Shown one piece after another: positions 44,584 to 56,340 of a stretch of 64,000 bases of DNA. Below the pieces are notes generated by a model. The model was given only the letters and a program-made list of their open reading frames with translations. It did no database searches and was not told where the DNA came from. How positions within the stretch are numbered: the first letter of the stretch is position 1; each line of letters begins with the position of its first letter. A program made the position numbers and the translations under genes. This DNA is from Loripinus fragilis (Eukaryota > Mollusca > Bivalvia > Lucinida > Lucinidae): NCBI GenBank assembly GCA_964019695.1, contig CAXHUL010000540.1, forward strand, positions 62,001-126,000. Direction: 5' to 3'.

Positions 44584-44825
44584 AGTAAGAAGAAGGCAAA
44601 GATCAGAAATCGATACAATCAAGTACCACACCTGACCCAGGATACCATACGGAAAAGTGACAAAACACAATAAAACATCACATACAATAGAGCCAAGAGG
44701 CCAGCCCTTTTCAAGCAGTTGACCACAAGGCTACAATGAACAGACATGAAAACATGCCAAACACAAAACACAAAGAACAAAAAAGATCCACAAAAAAAGC
44801 ACCGCTTTGGAATGGTCAGTAAAAA
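44584..44825 (-). repeat. Retroelement B 3' end inserted in minisatellite
   Basis: GGCAAAGATCAGAAATCGAT, AAGTACCACACCTGACCCAG and CACCGCTTTGGAATGGTCAG match the B 3' UTR; minisatellite units resume on both sides. Confidence 0.7.
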
Positions 44826-45274
44826 TACAAAAAAAACTGTCATTAGAGATCAGTATAATACATGTACCCTGAATCCCAGTGCCTGTCATTAAATTTCACT
44901 TCTGCAAGAGTTCCAGTAACTGTAATAAGATGCCAGTACTACTGGCCTAAGTTCCAGCCCTTGTCAGTAGAGGTTAATTCTACTACCTTAACTTCAGTAA
45001 ATGTCACTAGAGGTCAGTACTGCTACTCAGAGCCCCAGAACCTGCCACTAGAGGTAAGTATTATTGTCACAATATGTCAGTACTAATACTATGAGTCATA
45101 ATATCTGATAGTAGACTACTAAGCTGAGTTTCAGTATTTGTCACTAGAGATCAGTACACTACCCTGAGCCCCAGTACCTGTCACTAGAGGTCAGTGATCT
45201 GCTATGAATCTCAGTACCTGCTACTCAAGGTCAGTTCTACTATCCTGAGTCCCAGTACCTATCACTTGAGATCT

Positions 45275-45531
45275 GGAGCGGACTTGATTTAGTAATTTTA
45301 GAGTACGCGGAGTACGGAAATTATCGGGAAAGACAGAAAAATATCTCAGTACTTTGTAGGCAGTGCTTCACAATCTTGTTTTGGATCAGGTCACATGACT
45401 GTTCTGTCTACACCACCTTGGAAGACGGAGTAGCCTGAGTACGCCAGCACAGATGTTCCAGCACACTTGATTTCTGTTCTGCCTGTTCGGAGTAAAAAGA
45501 GTAAAGGGAACAGCTAAATCAAGTCCGCCCC
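45275..45531. mobile_element. MITE with AGCGGACTTGATTTAG termini
   Basis: GAGCGGACTTGATTTAG and CTAAATCAAGTCCGCCCC are inverted ends of a 257-bp element at the edge of the minisatellite. Minisatellite-like sequence (GGTCTCAGTAATTGCC) continues beyond it. Confidence 0.65.
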
Positions 45532-48500
45532 TGTTCTACAACTCCGGGTCTCAGTAATTGCCAATTAAATCAGTACTACCGCCCAAAGTCTCAAGCCCAG
45601 GTCACAAGAGGTCGGTTTTACTCCTCAGCCATTCCACCAAAATTGACAAACATTTGAAAATACCATGTCTCCACTATTTCCATTCTTATTCCTGCTTAAA
45701 TATGCTTGAAATCTCTAAATATCATACAATTCCACAGTCCCCAAGCATTCGTTTGTAATTTAAAACAAATTTGAATAGCATCAAAGTGCTTGTTTTAAAA
45801 ATATGTTTTGATCAATGTTTGCAAATAGCCAAAATTGCAATTTCGCCAAGCTTTTTTTGTAGAAATTTGGTATATTTATTTAATGAATCTTAAGGGCGTC
45901 TCATATTTCCCCAAAAATCCTTTTTGTTCCTTTCAAAGAGATTCCAGAAACAGTCTTATAATTGTGTCATAAGGTTTACATTAGTTAAAATCATCAACAA
46001 TGTATGTGTCTCCAAATATGCCTATTTAGCCGTAACTATCTTTAAATTGAATACTGAAAACATATGTTTTGCATTTACAGGTACATAAGCTGCCAAATAA
46101 ACTTGAAAATGCTAAAAGATAAACAATATAATAAACAGATATAGCTTGCTATTCACTTTTGCTCGAAAACATTGCAAACAGGACAATAACCAAAATGTTA
46201 CATTTCAAAATATATACTTCGGTAGCGCCTATATTTAGAAAACAAGCATCACTGAATGTAGATAACGGCCATTATTCTTTGTATAGTGGTTTATTTGAAA
46301 TAAATAAAAATGAATGACTATCAACCAATTTTGTATAGCTTGTGGTAAGTAAAATGTTCTCATGTCACTATGCCTCTGTAACGTCTATTTTCCATAACAA
46401 GCCTTCAAATGATTATTGAAAGGACATAAACGAGTAAATTTTATGATAAAGATAATTTGGTGCACCATGTTAATTGTGTTTTTGTAAAAAAAACGTCTGC
46501 TAGCAGGGTAAAAAGCATGATTAATTTGGAAATTTTGTTTTGAAAAATATAATTAAATCCACCTGTCTCGTCAATTTACCCCAAAAGAGACATTGACATC
46601 AGATAAAGTTCTTTTTATGGATGTTCCATCGCATTATATACGAGTTATTAAAATGCAAATGTATTTTCAGTGCATATCAGTGAAGATACATTGTATTCTA
46701 CTAACATTCGGTCCGTTACGGATTATAGAGCTTTCTAATGCCATGTTTTTCTTCAATTTTATTTGATGAAGCATGAAGAACAATTCCCTAAAACCATGTG
46801 TAAATTGTATAAATAGTATCAATTTGACATAAGGTGCATTCTGGACACTTATTTAATCAAATTACATTTAAAACTCACTGGAAAATTGGAAGCATAGATT
46901 TTGATGTTTATAGTGATCACACATTTCCAAGTAATATGCACAAGTTTATGGCTTTATAAAACGTAGTACCATGAAGTTACTATCTAGACAATTATGATAT
47001 ATCGCTATCTGAAACATATTTACAATGATGGATCTATACAAAGAATGCCCAAAGATGTTATGGAACATAGATATTGCGTTAGGGAACATATATCAATGAA
47101 TATCTGTAGGGTTTTTTCCACTATTTGTTATTAAATATGTTGAATCAACGATGACCAGTTCATGCAATACCATAGTATACCTATTTTAATTCAATTGAAG
47201 AGTTCATAGCAGTAGACTGAACAAGGAGAAGTTATAGATTCCAAGAGAAAGTTAAAATGTTGATTAACCATCATTTTGTTCTATAACTTTATAAAAGTCC
47301 AGAATATACAGTAATTTAACCTTGTTATGAAGCTTAAGAGTTAACTAAGCATATACAGATTTTTAAAAATGTGTCTATGTTCAATAACAAGGACAAATTC
47401 CAGCTTCTTGATTTAGTTAAACTCAAATTGGTGATGAAACATAGCTTAAGATCATAATTGATGGTGGCAAAGCAGGATTCATGTAGATTAAATAACACTG
47501 AGTCATTTCTATCAACTGTTTCTTGCAATTTTGACATTGTTGAGAGTATTTTTTTTATTTCGAAAGGGATTCCGCCCAATAAGCATGCTGAGTTTTGCCT
47601 TTTATCATTATTTTTTGCTTTAAATATTCATAGAGTTTATATACAATTTTCTGATGATGCTTTATTACTCACATGTTTCAAAAAGGCACTTTTTAAATGA
47701 TGGTTAAAGACAAAAAAAAAACTTGCATCTATTTTCCATAACAAATGTGAAATGCAAATAGCCCACAAAGGTTTCGATTTTGAAACACCAGATGCAGTGT
47801 TTTAAATTACCATGTCTTACTGCTAGCCAATATTGTAATCATTTTTTTTTCTTTTGATAAATACTGGATGAAAAAATAAATAAGATATGCCATGGTCTAT
47901 GCAGTTTCATTAAATACCAAACTGATGATGATTTCAATGTTTAATCATTTGCAACACCGCTGATTGTAATATAACTCTATACAGCTTGTTAGTACCTTGA
48001 TTCCTTGTTTTATACAATCAAACATTAGTTTGACCGCATAGTATCAAGATAATCATAGCATTGCATATGCAAATCTAACTAACCATGTCATATGCTCCAT
48101 AACTCTAACAAACAGGTTCAATTTTTGAACTTCTGATACTCATCAACGATACAAATGGTGTGGGTCATATTTATACATGCTATTATAGAGGTAATATACA
48201 GTTCACTGACATTAAAAGCATGCTTAACACTACAAGTTCATTTTTCACCATTTTTCATTTTGTTATTGTATCAATTTTGGTAAAATGGCTGTACTATGAG
48301 TCGCAGAATGCTTTTTCCTTTAGTTTGTATGCTTTCTTTACATAATGTATTGAAAAAAGAACAATCGTATATTTAGCATGGCCATTTTCGACATTCGTCA
48401 TAGTCATCTGAACGTTTACTACCATTAATCGACCTCCAAAGTAAGTCCACTTACTTCAATATAAGTAGCAAACAGCCAATGCTTTCTGTCTTCATTTTTA

Positions 48501-48700
48501 TGTTCGTGATTTGGTTTTAAACCTATTATTTTCAGTAAAAGATGGAAAAAACTTAAAAGACTCAAACTGCAGGCCGCGGTTCCCATAAAAAATTTATATT
48601 TCTTCAATAAACATTCAATGTTCAAAAAATCGTTGACCACTCCCAGTTTTACTGGAATATTTGTCTTTCCATATAAATGCAGTTAAAATCCAGATGTGTT
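45532..48700. other. AT-rich intergenic DNA
   Basis: Only short open frames without splice or domain support. Nothing recognised. Confidence 0.35.
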
Positions 48701-48771
48701 TCCTTAATACTTTAAACTGGTTATATGTCTGTTGCTTCATGGGCATCAGATGCTGTCACCCAATTTTTTTT

Positions 48772-48937
48772 ATCTTTCATGATGGAAGACATCGCCGTTA
48801 TATCGAATGGTAGGGCGGAATTCTGCTTCTTCTGCACACAATTGTATGTCGTCTGATGAAGCTTGACAAAGCTGATCTTCACTGTTCCATAGACTGAATA
48901 CAGTGTGCATTGCGTTGAGGCGCACATATGATACTAA
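48772..48937 (-). CDS. Candidate exon, unknown product
   Basis: On the minus strand a strong tract CCTTTTTTTTCAG precedes LVSYVRLNAMHTVFSLWNSE and continues through QLCAEEAEFRPTIRYNGDVF to a TAA. A second frame over the same bases is also open, which weakens the call. Codon variety is unlike the local AT-rich background. No family recognised; it could be a terminal exon or chance. Confidence 0.25.
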
Positions 48938-49001
48938 CTGAAAAAAAAGGAGAAAAAAAAATGGAATCAATTGATGAATTTAATATGAAAACTACGAAAG
49001 A

Positions 49002-49054
49002 CCGGTGGTGACTTCACAGATCAGACTTAATACTTCACACTTCATAGTTTTCTA

Positions 49055-49146
<92 letters not shown>

Positions 49147-49755
49147 CAGACAGACAGATAAACAGACAGACAGTGATACTTCATTTCAAACTTCACAATT
49201 CATACTTTTACACTTTTCTTTAAAAACGTTATATAATGTATGGAAGACAACAGAAAGAGACATTTCAAAGTTCACAGTTCTTAGTTCAGACTTCACAGTT
49301 CACAATTCTTACACATTTTTTAATTAACACTTCATAGTCCTGACTTCACACTCCATACTTCACACTTAATAGTTCAGACTTCATACTTTATAAAACGTGC
49401 CATAACAAAAATGCTTGCCGTTTTAATCAGTAATACGTCACAGTCACGTGTTTAAAGATTGGAGACAGTCATTGTGAGGTTTGGAGCGTGAAGTGTGGAG
49501 TATGGAGTGCGAATCCTGAACTGTGAAGTATGAAATGTGAACTAAAAAAGGTGAAGTTTGAAGTCTGAACTATGAAGTTCCAATTATGACGTCTGAAGAG
49601 TAAAGTTTGAAGGGTGAAGTGTGAACTTGAAAGTATGAAGTGAAGTTAAACCATTAAGTATGAACTGTGAATTGTCACTTTCCGTTGTCTTCCATTCATT
49701 GAATAACGTTTTTATTTCAAACTATGAAGTGTGAAGTATGGAGTCACCATCGGTC
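49002..49755. mobile_element. 0.75-kb inverted-repeat element with (GT)n and TTCACA satellite
   Basis: Left CCGGTGGTGACTTCACAGAT..TACTTCACACTTCATAGTTT is inverted at the right as AAACTATGAAGTGTGAAGTA..GAGTCACCATCGG. A further inverted pair is GGAAGACAACAG (49240) and CGTTGTCTTCC (49681). Between them, ACTTCACAGTTC-type repeats on the left face GTGAAGTATGAAC-type repeats on the right. Confidence 0.65.
49059..49146. repeat. (GT)n microsatellite
   Basis: About 43 GT dinucleotides followed by ACAGACAGACAGATA-type tetranucleotides. Confidence 0.95.
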
Positions 49756-49817
49756 TTTCAAAGAAAACCCTGGTTTTTGCTTGTCTATTTATTGCAAAAC
49801 GTCAGCGGTTTATTTAC

Positions 49818-49916
49818 CTTGGTCTGCGATCCTTTTCCAAATTATATCTCAGGTACCATTTGTAAGTATAGCATGCAACTTCACAAGCTGGTGCGTCGTA
49901 TAAAGACAATGTATCT
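49818..49916 (-). CDS. Candidate internal exon, unknown product
   Basis: On the minus strand TTTTTTTTTTATCAG precedes GATACATTG and the exon ends CCAAG|GTAAAT. The 99 nt encode DTLSLYDAPACEVACYTYKW then YLRYNLEKDRRP. It ends needing one base, whereas the candidate at 48772-48937 reads open only from phase 0, so they do not join directly. No family recognised. Confidence 0.25.
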
Positions 49917-50101
49917 CTGATAAAAAAAAAATGTCTCGGTTTTTGAAATATTGGAACTACGTCATGAAATTTCACAGGTGGCTGCAACTCAATGTGAAGT
50001 CTGTGGTGGATCTGTAGAGACTCCAACTCATGTGGTTTTATCTGGGATGATAGACACATTATGTAACGTCATTATAAATATGACATCATGTAGATCATGT
50101 G

Positions 50102-50322
50102 TGACGTCATAAGTGCAAAAATATGTTAAGCTTTAAAGTGTATACAAGAATAATATCTACATATCTTTTCACTATAGCCAAACATTTTTTTTACTTCAAT
50201 ACATCTTGGACTGGAACTTTTTCAAAAAGGTTCTTAATGATATAACAAGTGTTATGACGTCAATTTCAAATCAAATGACGTCACTTTTTGGCTTGACTAT
50301 CGTTAGCTTGCACATGACGTCA
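50102..50322. promoter_or_regulatory. Cluster of four TGACGTCA (CRE) palindromes
   Basis: Exact TGACGTCA at 50102-50109, 50255-50262, 50276-50283 and 50315-50322. This is the consensus for CREB/ATF binding. No adjacent promoter could be shown, and a repeat origin is possible. Confidence 0.4.
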
Positions 50323-50424
50323 ATCCTTAGGCCTGCGCCTTAAAAGGCTGGTGTCTTTAGTTTCATTCATTTAAATGTTCTTCTAAGCCATTTGTGTAAA
50401 CTATGGGGAACCCCAAACACTATT

Positions 50425-50655
50425 CTCTATAAACACACTGAAACTTCCAAATCAGACGAGAAACGGCCAGAAAGTTAGTTTTGCTTTCTGTAATTAATTC
50501 TTCTGAGTATAGAATAAAGGGAAAATTTACTTTTCTTTTTCGGTAAATATCAAATACATACCGTGCGGTGAAAATATCATCAGATACACTCATGCTATGC
50601 ACTCGTGAAAATAGTGATTTTCGCCGCAATTGACAAAATATATTTGACATTGATC
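50425..50655 (-). repeat. Inverted relative of 16443-16700 repeat
   Basis: AATCAGACGAGAAACGGCCA, AAATTTACTTTTCTTTTTCG, CGTGCGGTGAAAATATCATC and GCTATGCACTCGTGAAAATA correspond in reverse order. Confidence 0.55.
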
Positions 50656-51475
50656 TTAAACAGTAAATAAACTCTATATTTTTGTGATTTGTAAGCCTTA
50701 CCTAAATTAATGATATGAAACAGAACAATCCAAAAAGTCTTCAGTGAAACTCCCGATGTCTTGTTCAATAGGTGCTTAAACAATTCAGTCCAAAATTACA
50801 TAATACCCCCATCAGCTCTCAGTCCTTTTATTTTTTTTACTTGTACCATATATGTATTGTCTGTCATCATCAGGATCGCTGCGCCCTAGAAATGTTTGAA
50901 ATGCTGCTACATCTCCGTTTCATGTTCCGTACTCTGTCCTTATTTTTCGAGGGGCACCTACCATTGGCTGTAACTAAAGCTTCTAAAAAGTAGCCACCAA
51001 TGAGTTTTAGGTGATTGTTGGTCTGATAAACATTTACCCATATAATTTTGCGAGAAAATTCACGTATGCACCCATTTATACACAGACCAATATCATATCC
51101 GTCTCTATGCCATATGAACTTTGGTCCAAGCATGGTAACCCTGGCTTCTTATTCGCCTGAAACAACTCTGACTGTGTCTAAATAGTGTAATATCAAGCTA
51201 GCATCTTACATTTTGATTCCATAATTCTTACAACGTGACCACATCATACGATAGACAAGAAGTTGTCCTGATCCAGAAAGCTGTCCTTGTATGAAATTAA
51301 CAGCTGCATGTACACAGTTATAGTTTCTCCTTTGATGTCTTAAACACAAACAAATCTAATGTTCTTGTTTCAATACATACTGTTCTTTCTCTGTGACGTA
51401 ATCCTTTATTTATTTAGCAATCCAATAAGTCAAAGTCTCGGAATGTATGGCGTCCATCATAAGGCCTGATTGGTA

Positions 51476-51705
51476 GATTATGTTGTGGGAACGAGATAGT
51501 TATGTCGTGGGAACGAGATACATTGTAATTATGTCGTGGGAACAGATATTATGTCGTGGGCACGAGATCTTATGTCGTGGGCACGAGATCTTATGTCGTG
51601 GGAACGAGATCTTAAGTCGTGGGAACGAGATAATTATGTCGTGGGAACGGGATAAAAAAAATTTCACATGTCCCCTCAGTGCTGCCGTATAAATCTTACA
51701 ATACA
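51476..51705 (-). repeat. 21-bp minisatellite, inverted copy of 31.6 kb
   Basis: Units of TTATGTCGTGGGAACGAGAT precede TTTCACATGTCCCCTCAGTGCTGCCGT, the reverse complement of the 31576-31790 lead. Confidence 0.8.
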
Positions 51706-51739
51706 TGAGCACGAATTCATATGACCCTAAAACGCGACG

Positions 51740-51945
51740 TTATTTAACATTCTGCTCGTTTCATCGAATAGAGCAGAATATTTGTCTAGTCGCTTCTAGC
51801 ATTAACAAAGGTTGTGCAGTATATTATTACTCAGTCGTCATGCACGGACTGAGAATTATCCGGTATTTGTGAGCGAAGTGTCGTGAAAAATCAGTTCTAA
51901 GGCGGCTTCACAGACGTGAGCAACACACAAAAAGCGAAGGACGTT
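51740..51945 (+). repeat. Duplicated segment, partner at 56424-56590
   Basis: TTAACATTCTGCTCGTTTCA through GCATTAACAAAGGTTGTG and CATGCACGGACTGAGAATTA to CACAGACGTGAGCAACACAC occur in both, the 56.4-kb copy lacking about 20 bases. Confidence 0.75.
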
Positions 51946-52254
51946 GGTCTATATTTCTGGAGTTTGAAGATAAAATGGCATCGACCTAGAATATTACAGC
52001 AGACAGAACGAGATGAACAAGTTGACTTCTACAGAATTAAAAAGATAAGTGACACTCAAAAATTTATTTTGTGAATTATATGGTAATAAAAGTGCGTCTG
52101 TCGCATCTGCAGATTATATCTCAAAAGGTAAATGCGTTCAATGTGTAGAAGATGGCATGTTCAAAAAATAGTTGATTGCGAAAGAAATCTAAACCATTAT
52201 TGAACGGTACGTGGAGATGAAGAATTTAGCGAAAGGTACATTTTTATCTGAGAC

Positions 52255-52500
52255 GCCTTTAAACGGAGAATGTTGTATACTATAGAGCAAATAAAAATAA
52301 CGCAACACACTACATATTTATTATGAAAGAATATACCAGGATAACACGATCATATTTTCAAACATGTTCACGTATATAGACGTCAAGAGCACGCTATAAA
52401 ATTTTCTCTGAAACGCTCAAAAGCGGAGAATGTTGTATAATATAGAGCAAATAAAAAATAACGCAACACACTACATACGCATTATGAAAGAATGTACCAG
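52255..52500 (+). repeat. Tandem duplication, unit about 145 bp
   Basis: CGGAGAATGTTGTATACTAT, AGAGCAAATAAAAATAACGC and CACACTACATATTTATTATG recur about 150 bases later with few changes. Confidence 0.7.
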
Positions 52501-53730
52501 CACATTGTAAAGATAAGTACATAAAGTAGTTCTTCTTGTTTTCATCAGATAGACATTTCAGATATAAAGATTGTTTTAAGATGTGAAGCTTGGCGCTATA
52601 CAAAGGCTGGTAGTACAGATCAGTTAGATCATGAGAGACGATAACGAAGGTGGGTGGATTGGCAGGGAGTATGTACAGATGAATCCCCATGAAATAGGCT
52701 AAATATTAAATATAAATAGATGCATGGTCATATTAGTATTTTATGTTGGTTATAGAGGAGGATTACACTTTATCTATCTATTTTCTGTACTGATCCAGAC
52801 AAATACTGTTGTTGTTCTTTTGTTGTTGTTTTAATTTGCTGGAAAGTGCTTATCTGTTAAGAGGTCTTACAGTAATAAAACAAACCAGAGATCCACTGGT
52901 CACTATCTTAGAAATGAATTCCTAAAAATTGAAACGTAGCCTCATGCTATAAATACTCTAAAAAAACAAGGCACAAAGCATAGATTAGTACTGGATTGTA
53001 ATAGCATAAGCGATAATTTGCATAAATCCAAGTTTAAAAAAAAAAAAAAAGTTACAAGATAACAGGACAACAACTTCAAAATGATATTTCATGAGCTAAT
53101 TTGAAAATGGTGAGGCTTATATTAACCGCATGGATAAAGCTCAGTCAAATGGAAAGGTCTCCGTTTTCTCGTGGCCAGACGCAGGTAAGGAAGCATTTTA
53201 CATTACATAATTTACTGGAATTGGCGAGCATTGGTCAAATATTGTGGAAAGTTTTAATAGTGATTTTGTTATTGTGGTAAACGGTCAAAGAATAAGTGCA
53301 TTTGTAAGCGACTGCTTATGTGGAATCAAAGCTATAACGATTCATGCATTGAAAACGGGTAGGTTTATGTATGATGAAAGGTGAAGAAAATGTTAAAGAT
53401 AATCAAAGAAAGGAGATTTCAATTAGAAACCTAAAGTTATCAGAGGGTACGAGCAGAAATCGCTGCATCCACAGTAGAATAGATGTTAGAGCCATGTCAG
53501 TTAAAGGTAAGCTTGTTAGAATAAAAATGAGTCATAAAACTTTGACTATGAGTATCGAAAGAGAATGCTGCATTCGATTCTGAATTATTTGCAAAATAAA
53601 AACGGCGGTGCTTATGTTGGCTATGCTGATATGGACAATGTTATAAGTAGTGAGACAAAGTGAAAATATCCAGTTACTCTTGCAGTTTTAATCGATTTCC
53701 CCAAACGTGGAATTTCATAGGTTATTTCCA

Positions 53731-54600
53731 AAGGTAAGAATATATGTTATAGGAGCAGTAGATTTATGTGGGAAGAGCAAACATTACTCATAAGAGAGAG
53801 CTCTAAAAATCGGTTGGAGACTAGGTCACATGTAATTTCCCTATAAGAGGTAACAAGAAGTTCCCCAGAAGTGGAAAAGGCAGTTATCTGGTATAAGGTA
53901 ATACTTGAGATTGCCCAGGAGTAGGAAATGAGTTTCCCAGAAGTGGGAAGGAGGTATTTACTTGGTAGAAGGTTATTTTTAAAGGTGAGAATATATATCA
54001 TCGGAGCTGTAGATTCATGAGGGAAGAGTAAACATTCCTCATAAGAGAGCTCTAAAAATCGGTTGGTGACTAGGTCACATGTCATTTCCCAAGAAAAGGA
54101 AACATGAAGTTCCCCTGAAGTGGAAAAAGGTATTTATATTGCATAAGGTAATAATTGAGATTGCCCAGGAGGTAGAAACGAGTTTCCCAGAAGTGGGAAA
54201 GGGGTAATTACTTGGTAGGTTATTTTTAACGGTGAGAATATATATATCATCGGAGCTGTAGATTCATGTGGGAAGAGCAAACATTCCTCAAAAGAGAGCT
54301 CTAAAATCGGTTGGTGACTAGGTCACATGTCATTTCCCAAGAAAAGGAAACATGAAGTTCCCCTGAAGTGGAAAAGGGTATTTATCTGGTATAAGGTCAT
54401 AATTGAGATTGCCCAGGAGGTGGAAACGAGTTCCCAGGAAGTGGGAACAAGGTATTAACCTGGTAGAAGGTTATTTCTAAAGGTGAGAAAACATAACATA
54501 GGAGCAGTAGATTTATGTGGAAAAAAAACAAACTTTCCTCATAAGAGAACTCTAAAAATCTGTTGGTGACTAGGTCACATGTCATTTCCTAGAAGTGGAA
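53731..54600 (-). repeat. Higher-order satellite, four units of about 250 bp
   Basis: Units start near 53731, 53978, 54233 and 54484, each with TGTAGATTCATGTGGGAAGA-like, CTCTAAAAATCGGTTGGTGA and CTAGGTCACATGTCATTTCC blocks followed by two GGAAGTGGAAA-type subunits. Confidence 0.75.
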
Positions 54601-55085
54601 ATATGAAGTTCCCCTGGAAGTGGAAAAAGGTATTTATCTGGTATAAGGTAATAATTGAGATTTCCCAGGAAGTGGAAGCGAATTCCACAGAAGTGAGAAA
54701 AGGGTATTTACCTGGTAGAAGGTAATAATTGAGATTTCCCTGGAAGTGGAAATGAATTCCCCGGAAGTGGAAAATTGTAGTTACCTGGTAGAAGGTAATA
54801 ATTGAGATTTCCCCGGAAGTGGAAACGAGTTTCCCTGAAGTGGGAAAACGGTATTTACCTGGTAGAAGGTAATAATTGAGATTTCCACGAAAGTGGAAAT
54901 GAGTTCCCCGGAAGTGGAAAATGGTATAATGCCTGGTAGAAGATTTCCCAGGAGTGGAAACAAACTCCCCGGAAGTGGAAAAGGTATTTACCTGGTAGAT
55001 GGTAATAATTGAGATTTCCCAGGAAGGGGAAAAAGTTATTTACCTGCAAACAGAAAATAACTGAGATTTTCCCGGAAGTGGAAGT
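54600..55085 (-). repeat. 75-bp satellite monomers
   Basis: Monomers of TATTTACCTGGTAGAAGGTA, ATAATTGAGATTTCCC and GGAAGTGGAAACGAGTTCCC repeat about six times; they equal the second half of the 250-bp unit. Confidence 0.75.
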
Positions 55086-56340
55086 CAGGTTGAAAATGCA
55101 GACGGAAGGGCTAAGGGCATAAGGTGCAAAAGTCGCCGAGAGCAAAATCAATGAGCAAATGCCAAAGTCTCACATGAAAATAAGAGTAGACTTTTAAACA
55201 ACGAAGTATTGGGTTTTTAGTATGGTTTTGAAAGAAAAAATGTCCTCCATATGAACAAAGACGGGGTAGTAAATATGGTTGTATAGAGCAGTATTTAGAA
55301 GATAAAATATGAGGTCAATGTTTATTACAATAACAAGAAAATGAAGTCACTCATAAAAAATCAGGAGTAGAAAAAGTGGTTTTCAAAATATCGACATGGT
55401 GGTAAATTACGTGACATTAGAAAAATTAAAATGTCAGTAAAATGGATATGGTATAGTTTTAATGAGATATGCGTTTATTTAAATCAGAGAAAAGAGAAAA
55501 TATAATTGGCTGATATATAGGATCACAAACAAATGACAAGTTCAGTGTATATTATAACGTAGATACAAATAAGTTAATTCCAGATGGGTTCCCAGTATAG
55601 AAGTTGCCAGAATTTTAGCTTTGTATTAGAGTTAGCAAAAGGGGAACTGTTTAGTATAATAGATATGGCAGTTTGTTGTACTTTAAGGGTTTCTGACCAG
55701 CCGTCTGCACCTGATTGTCTAATTTGAATAGGTGATACATTTAGCAAAACAAAATTAAATAAATAAGTAAATGAAATGAGTACCAGATAAAGTCAATTGT
55801 ATCAGACAAAGTGCAAAGGGGCATATAAACAATGATATTTTTGGAAAATAAATTTTAGACTTCAACATGATTGCAATTAAAATAAGAATAATATGTATTG
55901 ACAATAAGGCTATTTGTATATGGCTATTTGTTTTCATTTGTTGCAGGTATTGGCTCAATCAGAAACATACAACAGCATCCGTTTTTGACAAAGCGATTAA
56001 CTAGTCAACACATTGTGTCCTGAAGCAAGCAGAACTACAGATAAGTACACGTATACCGCGTGTTGTATGAACTGTTTATCATATTGTGTTATCAACTATT
56101 ATGGTAACATCTAAGCTTAATCTAAACGCCAGTGTTGTAAGAAAAATAGCACACAGGTGCATATTTCAAGAAATATGGCATACTTATGCAGCCCAATTTG
56201 GTGGAAGTCACCTGACAGTAAAATATGTACGTTGAAGATTTTGGAGTGGAAATGTTAAACATTACAGAGGTCATGTCTATGTGAGGCATTGTGATGTGAC
56301 TTAACATGAAAACGTTATTAGAATCTATACAAAATTTTGT
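55086..56340. other. AT-rich intergenic DNA
   Basis: Only short open frames; no domain or splice support recognised. Confidence 0.35.

Larger units (their letters stand above)
42610..45270. repeat. 2.6-kb degenerate minisatellite
   Basis: Dozens of diverged copies of CAGTACCTGTCACTAGAGGTCAGTACTACT..CTGAGTCCCAGTACCTG with a period of roughly 40-50 bases. It is interrupted at 43340-43550, 43966-44165 and 44584-44825 by unrelated or retroelement sequence. ORFs inside are by-products. Confidence 0.75.

Noticed and set aside
49061..49327. ORF with long Cys-Val repeat
   Set aside because: It is the translation of a (GT)n microsatellite.
53222..53392. 57-codon frame FTGIGEHWSNIVESFNSDF..
   Set aside because: It looks mildly coding, but has no start, splice context or recognised family.
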